A stretch of 14,153 nucleotides of DNA from Ramicandelaber brevisporus (lineage: Eukaryota > Kickxellomycota > Ramicandelaberales > Ramicandelaberaceae), in contig MU602713.1 in the NCBI GenBank assembly GCA_025201865.1, positions 1 to 14,153 of the forward strand, written 5' to 3'. A program made the position numbers and the translations under genes. This document shows positions 8,255 through 14,153 of the stretch, piece after piece. Under the pieces are notes generated by a model, which saw only the letters and a list, made by a program, of their open reading frames with translations, was not told the DNA's origin and made no database searches. The first letter of the stretch is position 1; every line of letters begins with the position of its first letter.

Positions 8255-9088
8255 ATGTCGGCACCTCAGGCTCTCGAAAAGCTCGGAAAGGCGGCGCTCA
8301 CTCTTGGCGCGCTCACCAGTCTTGTCCAGCTGTCAATCTACGACGTCAAGGGTGGACAGCGCGCTGTTCTGTTTGACCGCTTCACCGGTGTCAAGCAGCA
8401 GGTTACCGGAGAGGGCACTCACTTCCTCATTCCATTCATCCAGAAGCCGATTATCTTCGATGTCCGCACAAAGCCACGCAACATTTCGACCACAACCGGC
8501 TCCAAGGACTTGCAAATGGTATCGCTGACACTGCGTGTGCTTCACCAGCCAAAGATTGAGCGCCTGCCACAGATCTATCAGAACCTCGGCACGGATTACG
8601 ACGAGAGAGTGCTGCCGTCCATTGGCAATGAAGTTCTTAAGGCCATTGTGGCGCAGTTTGATGCTGGCGAGCTGATCACACAGCGTGAAATTGTCAGCTC
8701 GAAGATCCGTGCCGAGCTGGTGAAGCGTGCTCAGGATTTCCATATCGATCTGCGCGATGTCTCGATCACTCACATGACATTTGGTAAGGAATTCACCAAC
8801 GCTGTTGAGCAGAAGCAGATTGCCCAGCAAGAGGCTGAGCGTGCCAGGTTCGTTGTCGAGAAGGCCGAGCAAGAGAAGCAGGCAGCCATCATTCGTGCCG
8901 AGGGTGAGGCCCATGCCGCCACAACCATTTCGAATGCCCTGGAGCGCTCCGGCAAGGGTATGGTCCAGCTGCGTCGTATTGAGGCTGCCAAGGAGATTGC
9001 CAACACACTTGCCACGGCTCGCAATGTGACTTACCTGCCATCTGGCAAAGACAACGGCAACAGTCTGCTGCTCAATGTTGGTGTTTAA
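8255..9088 (+). CDS. PHB1: Prohibitin 1, mitochondrial inner membrane
   Basis: This 277-residue protein is close to the usual length of prohibitin 1 (about 270-290). Prohibitins 1 and 2 form ring complexes in the mitochondrial inner membrane that guard m-AAA protease and respiratory chain stability. The N-terminus (11-28) is a hydrophobic membrane anchor. The PHB/SPFH domain spans about 29-190 with family hallmarks: GQRAVLFDRF (35-43), GEGTHFLIPF (52-61), QKPIIFDVR (63-71), YDERVLPSI (115-123) and DAGELITQRE (136-145). A coiled coil follows (about 180-215, FGKEFTNAVEQKQIAQQEAE), then the tail ending NVGV. It is PHB1 rather than PHB2 by these motifs and by length. Codon use is markedly GC-ending, unlike the middle of the BRPF gene, as expected for a highly expressed gene. 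The partner PHB2 is not in the window. Confidence 0.97.
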   Translation: MSAPQALEKLGKAALTLGALTSLVQLSIYDVKGGQRAVLFDRFTGVKQQVTGEGTHFLIPFIQKPIIFDVRTKPRNISTTTGSKDLQMVSLTLRVLHQPKIERLPQIYQNLGTDYDERVLPSIGNEVLKAIVAQFDAGELITQREIVSSKIRAELVKRAQDFHIDLRDVSITHMTFGKEFTNAVEQKQIAQQEAERARFVVEKAEQEKQAAIIRAEGEAHAATTISNALERSGKGMVQLRRIEAAKEIANTLATARNVTYLPSGKDNGNSLLLNVGV

Positions 9089-9109
9089 GACACTCTCTTC
9101 TAGTGTCTT
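9087..9109 (+). other. Perfect hairpin overlapping the PHB1 stop codon
   Basis: AAGACACT (9087-9094) and AGTGTCTT (9102-9109) are exact inverted repeats around a seven-base loop. The left arm starts within the TAA stop (9086-9088). Being palindromic, it would form in transcripts from either strand, so it may sit in the 3' end of VPS27 transcripts too. Function unknown. Confidence 0.6.
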
Positions 9110-9125
9110 TAAATGTTTTTTCTTT

Positions 9126-9131
9126 TTTATT
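9126..9131 (-). terminator. VPS27 polyadenylation signal
   Basis: TTTATT on the + strand reads AATAAA on the - strand, 115 bases after the VPS27 stop. It lies closer to PHB1 than PHB1's own signal does, so the two messages would overlap if both signals are used. Confidence 0.55.
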
Positions 9132-9161
9132 CAAAAGAAGTGTTCATTCATCCAAAAAGCA

Positions 9162-9167
9162 AATAAA
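9162..9167 (+). terminator. PHB1 polyadenylation signal
   Basis: Exact AATAAA, 74 bases after the PHB1 stop codon and followed by A-rich sequence. It falls between the PHB1 stop and the VPS27 stop, inside the 158-base convergent gap. Confidence 0.6.
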
Positions 9168-9246
9168 CCAACAAAGAAGCAAAAAATGGAGTGAAGAATG
9201 TTAAAATGGAATCTTAATAAGTAAAAAAAAGATGAGGTGATTCTGT

Positions 9247-11944
9247 TTAAGAAAGGTCAATCAGTGGAGTATCTAATTCGAGCAAGAGTGTGGATGCCGG
9301 TTGATCAGCTTGAGGAGCAGTTGCAGGAGGAGGCGACTTTGCTTTCTCAGACACTGGAGCAAGATTTGTAAAAGACAATGGTGCTTGAAGATTGGCTGGA
9401 GCAGGCTGTGGCTGTGGCTGTGGCTGTGGTGCCTGAGCCTGAGCCTGAGCCTGAGCTTGCATCGACGCTGGTTGGATTTGTGGTTGTGGCTGGGAATGAG
9501 GCGGCTGCATTGTTGGAACTGGGAGTGGAGCCGGATATGCTGCGGTCTGCAAACTAGGTGATTGTTGCGTGAGCAATTGCTGTGGTACAAGCTGGGGCTG
9601 GGGTTGAGTCTGTGGGTTTAGTTGTGGTAGTGGTTGTTGTTGTTGTTGCTGTTGCTGTGGTTGCTGTGGTTGTGGTGGTTGATGAGGAGCGTATTGTGGG
9701 ACATGAGCTGGAGCAGTAGCAGCCGAGGAAGGAGGTGGACTTCCAACCATCGAAGGATGGGGCAGTGGTTGCTGTTGCTGTTGCTGTGGTGCCGCCTGTT
9801 GCTGCTGTTGTTGTTGTTGTTGCAGATAAAGAGGCTGTTGCTGCTGTTGCTGATATGGATACGAAGTTGGGGCTGGACCAGGAGCTTGAGAATACAGCTG
9901 AGATGGATGTGGCTGGCTATACTGTGGAGCATATGGCGGTGCATGGTACTGCTGCTGTTGTTGCTGGTACTGCTGTTGTTGCTGTGGCTGCTGCTGTTGG
10001 TAGGGCTGTGACCTGTTAACTGGTTGGCCACGCATATAAGCCAATCTCTCGCTCAATAGGTGATCATACATGCGAACTGCAGTGTTAATCTTCTCATTCA
10101 GCTCTGTGAATTCCCGCTGCTTCCGCTCGGCTTCCACCAACTCTTCTTTGATCAATGAATTGTGAAGAGTATTAATCTCTCGAAGTAAGAATCCAATCTG
10201 AGGATCATCTCTAACATCGCGTCCATATGCACGTACTCTGTCCAGCAACGTTGAGAACAATGCGAGATGCTGTGCGAGCTGCGCTGCTTCATCCTCCTGT
10301 CTTCTAATTCTGCTCTCCTCCGCCTGAAGATACGCGACACTGTTGCTTAATTCAGTATCAGGCAAGATAGACTGCCGACTGCGAACAGTCGTGGGTGACG
10401 CAACAGTTGGAGTGTACGGTGGAGCGGTGGCAGTTGTTATGCGGTATCTGTCACTGTACTGATCATATTCATGCTCGACGATGGAGCCGCCAGTAGCATA
10501 GCCACCGTTGATAGAGCCATTATCGGTGTACAAATCATTCTCAACCTCAGCAACTTCGTCAGCATCGACATCAGGCATCACACCAGTAGCCTTGTACTCA
10601 TCAACAATCTTCGCCTGCTTTCGTAGTTCCTCTTGCAATTTGAGCTCCTTTAATGATGCTTGAATAGCCAGCTCGAGTGTCGCATCATCTTCCTCATCTG
10701 CTGCCTTGTTGCCATTGTATCTAGCAGAGCTACCAACTGAAGTTGAACGAGTATGATTGCTGTAGCTGTTGCTGTTGCTGTTGCTGTTGCTATGAGTATT
10801 GTATGAGCTTCCAGCTGCCAGCCACTGCTGCTCTTTGCGAAGCTTCTCTTCATAGCGCGATTGCTGAGAAAGAGCGCGGCTGTGAGATGCGTTGGAGCTG
10901 GACGAAGCCGTCTCTGGAGGAGCAGTCTTGAGTGACTCTGCAATGGCGCGTGCCAGGTCGTCATCCTCGTCGCGCCGATTGTCAGCCACTGTGGACACAT
11001 TGTACTTCTTTGTTGAACCGCTGCTGACTGTATTGCTGCGACCAAGTGCGGAACTGCTTCCAGGAACAACCTTCTTTAGCTTGAGGTAGCATGGATTGCA
11101 AACTCGCACAGCCTCCTCAATGGCATAGTGAGGGAGTGGAAGATTGTTTGAGGAGCAAGCCTGGCAGAATGTTTGACCACAGTTTCTGCAATGATGCTTT
11201 CTGTTTGTAAATGTGAACGTTGTGCGGCATCTCATACAGTAGTCAGAGTCAGTCCATTCTGGCGCAGTTGCACTGTCCACCATGGCTCCGCTGACCTTCG
11301 ATCCATCCATCCGGGGGAAGTCGTGTCCTTCATTCTTGAGTCGCTTGTAGACTGTCATAACATAGCCCAATTCGCCCTGTGACTGGAAACTATGAGCCCA
11401 CTCTTGAATCAACTCCAAAATACGCTCTTTAACTTCACGATGACATCCAGCAGGATTGTTCACAATTGACACCAAGTCATCCATAAACGTTCGTGAAGCA
11501 ACTTGCTGGAGGAATAGTGGCCCAGAGTTCTTCACACAAATGTCGATCAGAGACAGTGCTTTGAGCTGGACATTTGGATTTGCGTGGCCAATGCGCTGTC
11601 GAAGAGTGTATGCAGCCGTCTCTGCCGGCAGCCGCTTGCTTCTGATGAGGTCGCTAATCTCCAAGGCGGCGACCATGTTGTCCTCGCCAGCCGGTAGTAG
11701 CTCGGACGTCGCCTCCTCTGTTGCAATTCAAACACGTCAGCAAGTCAAGTGCAGCAGGCATATGTCAGTACCAAGTTGTTTCTTCATCAGCCTCTTTGCT
11801 TGTAGTCATCAAGACAATCGTATGCCCTTTTCGAAGCCTCAACTAGTGAGCAGGTGAGCAGGTAAGCAGGTAACGAAGGAGCCAGGTAAACATACCGATC
11901 TGTTGAGTGTATTTGCCCGCAGCGGTAGTGAAGAGCCACGCCAT
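9247..11944 (-). CDS. VPS27: Vps27/Hrs, ESCRT-0 subunit (two exons)
   Basis: Exons 11944-11896 and 11717-9247 (intron 11895-11718, phase 1) give 839 residues. Vps27 binds PtdIns3P and ubiquitinated cargo on endosomes and starts multivesicular body sorting. The VHS domain covers about 9-145; exon 1 (MAWLFTTAAGKYTQQI) joins a segment reading EEATSELLPAGEDN and so supplies its first helix. The FYVE zinc finger (171-226) has W171, RKHHCRNCG at 189-197, R221-V-C and ligands C177, C180, C193, C196, C201, C204, C223 and C226. Two ubiquitin-interacting motifs follow (about 266-281, LARAIAESL; 357-376, LELAIQASL). A coiled GAT-like region (476-580) is expected to bind the Hse1/STAM partner. The last 250 residues are Gln/Pro-rich and end in a clathrin box, LIDLS (835-839). 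I see no exact P[ST]AP motif for Vps23/TSG101, though ATAP occurs four times. Transcription converges on PHB1. Confidence 0.93.
9404..9454 (-). repeat. Hexamer repeats encoding Gln-Pro and Gln-Ala dipeptides
   Basis: On the + strand GGCTGT occurs four times in a row (9404-9427), then GCCTGA four times (9431-9454). In VPS27 these encode alternating Pro-Gln and Gln-Ala near the C-terminus. Exact copies suggest recent slippage expansion. Confidence 0.88.
9620..10005 (-). repeat. VPS27: Gln-codon (CAA/CAG) low-complexity tracts in VPS27
   Basis: Several blocks of mixed CAA and CAG codons (about 9630-9665, 9770-9855, 9948-10000) encode poly-Gln separated by Pro, His, Tyr and Ala. Mixed codon use means the tracts are maintained at protein level rather than being one pure microsatellite. 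The region is predicted to be disordered and prion-like in composition. Confidence 0.88.
11718..11895 (-). other. VPS27: Intron of VPS27
   Basis: The donor is GTATGT at 11895 and the acceptor is CAACAG ending at 11718, giving 178 bases in phase 1. A CTGAC branch-like motif has its A at 11737, 19 bases before the acceptor. Splicing creates a Glu codon from G plus AG and a continuous VHS N-terminus. Without it, the frame would start at Met 11676 and lack VHS helix 1. Confidence 0.88.
11846..11872. repeat. Tandem 8-base repeat within the VPS27 intron
   Basis: On the + strand the units GTGAGCAG, GTGAGCAG and GTAAGCAG follow each other directly and then start a fourth (GTAACGAA). It lies wholly within the proposed intron, close to its donor end. 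Confidence 0.75.
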
Positions 11945-12240
11945 CTGGAGTTCAGTCTTTGTAAGTCGTGTAGAAAGATGAAAGAAAGAGAAAAAGCCTT
12001 GCTTGGCAAGAGAGGTAAGCACCTCGAATAAACAACAACAACGATTGGAGAACGAGTGGTTAAGATTCGACCAAAGTGTGGATACTGTTTCCATCCAGAG
12101 TTGCTCACCCGCTAGCAGCAGTAACAGTTCTCACTACAACTATTCCAGCCCTTTGTACACCGAAAGGTAAAGTGTATACTCTAATCATCATCATCATATC
12201 TGCTGTTTAAAAAAAAATAGAGATCAAAGTGACATGTGTT
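11945..12240. other. Intergenic region: VPS27 leader and 3' flank of the membrane protein gene
   Basis: This short gap must hold the promoter and leader of VPS27 and the 3' end of the gene upstream of it on the - strand. Read on the - strand, an A/T-run lies near 12209-12222, a GAT/ATG triplet repeat near 12184-12196, and a pyrimidine-rich tract followed by CTCCAG directly before the VPS27 ATG, which could be a leader-intron acceptor. The small - strand ORFs here have no recognisable content. Confidence 0.5.
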
Positions 12241-14032
12241 CTACTTGAGATACTGGAAGTCTATCATTGGAGTCGAAAGTGGATTGACAACGACGGGATC
12301 GTTAAAGTAAGTGAGCCGGCCAACCTTGTTGTTCAGAATGTCTACGAAGCCAACCATTGCGACATAGTATGAGTCAGGGATTTCATGAACCAGAAAAGCC
12401 TTGTTCGGTTGAGCCAAATAATAGCAGCCTTGCTTTTTCCATACAGAGTAGTCGCTTGGAAGTTCTTGTTTATATGGCCCAATAAACTCTTTGGTTGATG
12501 CGTTTGAATCTGTATCAAGAGTCCTAAAAGCTTGAATGAAATAGAGATCCGCACGATGCAAGCATGTTGTCGAGCCTTGGCAATCAAGGCATATCTTCGC
12601 CGATGTCGGTTCCAGGCTGTTTGCACCAACTAGCCCCGCGAATTGTCCAAAGGCAAGCAGCATGAGAGCAATACGGCTTCGAAGAACTGCGGCCGTCAAA
12701 CAACCTGGACAGACACCCTTGAGCTTGCATGCTTCCTTGAAACTTGTCACGGCTGTCTTTGCAATCAGTAGCTCGAAGTAGGTGGTTGCAGGATACCAAG
12801 AATCCATGTAAGAGCAAGCATGGTAAGAGAGAGAGAGCTGTGCTACACATCCAGGATAATAATGAAGTAAGCCTAGTATATCCTGATGATCTGGAAGAGG
12901 TGTCATTGATGATTGTCGTCTTGTAATTGGCTACTGTCATATTGCCACTGCTGAAAATATTACCACCATCAGTGCTACTTGTAGAGTTTATGGAATCTTC
13001 TAAGGATCTGCCATTGGCACTGTGGTCGTTGTTGATAGAAGATTCACCATTGGGTAACAGTAGTAAGAACACGATTAGCACTAAAGATGGGATAATGATC
13101 ACACAACAAGCCATCAAAAATGTAAAGCGAATTTTGGAATTATACTTTAGGTCGAACACACCACGACTGGTCAAGTTCTTAATGAAATCTTTGGGCAATA
13201 TCAAACCATTGTCCTGAAAGTCATGATCATTGGACTCTGAATAATCATCCACGCCGTCAGCATCATCGTCACCGTCTTCTTCGTCTTGCTTGATACTGTA
13301 ACCACTAGTCGTGCTCTTGGTACTAGATGTGTCGTCGTGATGAGGTTCACTTGATTGTGGTTTGAATGGCTTGTGTTTCAGCTTTTTCGACTTCTTTGTC
13401 TTCTTCTTTTTCTTCGACTTCGTGTCAATGTCTTTGTTGCCCTTGTATTGCAACACACGTTGGACTTGATCGCAGCTGATTGGACACTCATCACCGCCAG
13501 GACACTTGAGATTGCGATACACCAGCTTCGAACCATCTTTGCTCTCAGCCTCAACCCAAACACCATGCAAATTCGATATCATTTCATCTTGAACCATAGC
13601 AGTGCAAATTCCACGACTTGTAGCCAATGTCATAGACTCGAATCCAACTGTATATGTTGTACAGTGAGTTGCACCACCTGGGACCAGTCGAAGACCAGTC
13701 TCGGCTTCGATAATTGGAAGTAGTCGCTTGAACCCATCTTGTGAGAGACGCAGGCGACCAAGAAGAACCGGGAGGTATTGTTCATTGAAAATATCGTTAG
13801 CCAGAAATACTGTGAAAAATGCACCATATACCACATGAACAAACAAACTCACTATGTCACCACGGAATTCAAATTCAACGTCAACAAGTGTAGCCAGGTG
13901 GTCGGATAAAGAGTAAACAATCGAACCAATGCGTGCAGCCATTATGTGCTCCTCAGGAATGAGGCCATCGTCGTTGGCCAAGTTGCGAGACAGAGTACTC
14001 ATCATCTTGCAAAACGCATAAAATAACTTGTT

Positions 14033-14066
<34 letters not shown>

Positions 14067-14137
14067 TGGTTCATGTCCTCGAGCATACCAGGCTTTACTG
14101 CATCGATGAACAACCGTATGATCGAGTCATGTAGCAT
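12241..14137 (-). CDS. Unrecognised membrane protein with acidic/Lys-rich N-terminal part and Cys-rich C-terminal part (two exons, 5' end uncertain)
   Basis: I do not recognise this family. With exons 14137-12964 and 12890-12241 it has 607 residues. Visible features: a ten-Asp run at 26-35; a hydrophobic stretch at about 94-113; a C212/C218/C222 cluster; a Lys-rich segment (about 240-257) then an acidic one (285-307); a strong transmembrane helix at about 336-362 with cytosol-like Lys/Arg just before it; an Asn/Ser-rich linker with NST; and a Cys-rich C-terminal part with CxxC pairs (C452/C455, C492/C495) plus C406, C417, C446 and C501. A weaker hydrophobic segment lies at about 465-481. By the positive-inside rule the N-terminal part would be cytosolic and the Cys-rich part outside or lumenal. 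The frame stays open from the ATG at 14137 to the window edge, so the true start may lie outside. Function not assigned. Confidence 0.6.
12891..12963 (-). other. Probable intron of the orphan membrane protein gene
   Basis: Two long overlapping - strand frames (one open down to 12584, the other from about 12930 to 12241) must be joined or belong to separate products. The donor GTAATA at 12963 and the acceptor CTCTTCCAG ending at 12891 remove 73 bases in phase 1 and switch frames cleanly (Gly-391 to Asp-392). A TGAC branch-like motif lies 16 bases before the acceptor. Other in-frame donors nearby (GTGGTA at 12966) would change only a residue. Confidence 0.6.
14033..14062 (-). repeat. Pure (GAC)10 trinucleotide repeat encoding Asp-10
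   Basis: Ten uninterrupted GAC codons (GTC on the + strand). Unlike the Gln and Asn tracts elsewhere, this one is a perfect microsatellite, so its length is likely to vary between isolates. Confidence 0.93.
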
Positions 14138-14153
14138 TGCAGCGTTGTTTCGA

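Noticed and set aside
7600-8376. 258-residue + strand frame across the trypsin-fold gene end and PHB1 start
   Set aside because: His/Arg-rich out-of-frame reading of the Ser-Pro repeat; overlaps two well-supported genes in other frames.
8333-8914. 193-residue - strand frame opposite PHB1
   Set aside because: Antisense shadow caused by the strong codon bias of PHB1.
9618-10031. Asn/Ser/His-rich frames on both strands within VPS27
   Set aside because: Frame-shifted readings of the CAA/CAG tracts; VPS27 itself runs through in one frame to a clathrin box.
11839-12108. Separate small gene on the - strand upstream of VPS27
   Set aside because: Its only meaningful part is the segment beginning at 11944, which is exon 1 of VPS27; the rest is leader and intron sequence.
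12927-13723. Two + strand frames opposite the orphan membrane gene
   Set aside because: No motifs; they are shadows of the Lys-rich and hydrophobic segments on the - strand.
1-14153. tRNA, rRNA, transposon or CRISPR content
   Set aside because: Reading both strands I saw no cloverleaf boxes, terminal repeats, transposase or reverse transcriptase motifs, or spaced direct repeats. The repeats present are short codon-level tandem units.

Overview
This is a compact eukaryotic locus with six protein genes in 14.15 kb, gaps of roughly 160-580 bases between them, the standard genetic code and very few introns. I found no RNA gene, mobile element or CRISPR array. The ESCRT-0 subunit Vps27/Hrs points to an opisthokont, because ESCRT-0 is regarded as an opisthokont invention. 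Gene density, short GT-AG introns (73 and 178 bases proposed), an SFT2 gene and a Ser/Pro-stalked surface protein with a GPI-type tail make an early-diverging fungus my best guess. A unicellular holozoan is not excluded. Low-complexity Gln, Asn, Ser, Asp and Ser-Pro tracts occur in most of the genes.

Layout. On the + strand: an SFT2-type Golgi/endosome membrane protein (579-1307); a large single-exon BRPF/Nto1-type chromatin scaffold with AT-hooks, EPL1-like segment, PHD-knuckle-PHD module, bromodomain and PWWP domain (1613-6469); a secreted, probably GPI-anchored trypsin-fold protein whose catalytic His and Ser slots are lost (6879-7967); and mitochondrial prohibitin 1 (8255-9088). On the - strand: VPS27 (11944 to 9247, with one intron that restores the front of the VHS domain) and an unrecognised membrane protein with a Cys-rich C-terminal part (about 14137 to 12241, probably one intron, 5' end close to the window edge).

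The genes do not form a pathway. SFT2 and VPS27 both serve endosome/Golgi traffic, the BRPF protein is nuclear and prohibitin is mitochondrial, so this looks like ordinary core-genome gene order with two lineage-specific surface or membrane genes inserted. PHB1 and VPS27 converge, and each one's AATAAA signal lies inside the other's 3' flank, so their transcripts probably overlap.

The items most worth a second look are the GPI-anchored pseudoprotease, the orphan membrane protein, the one-polypeptide BRPF architecture with its GC-rich ends and AT-rich middle, and the two splice corrections.
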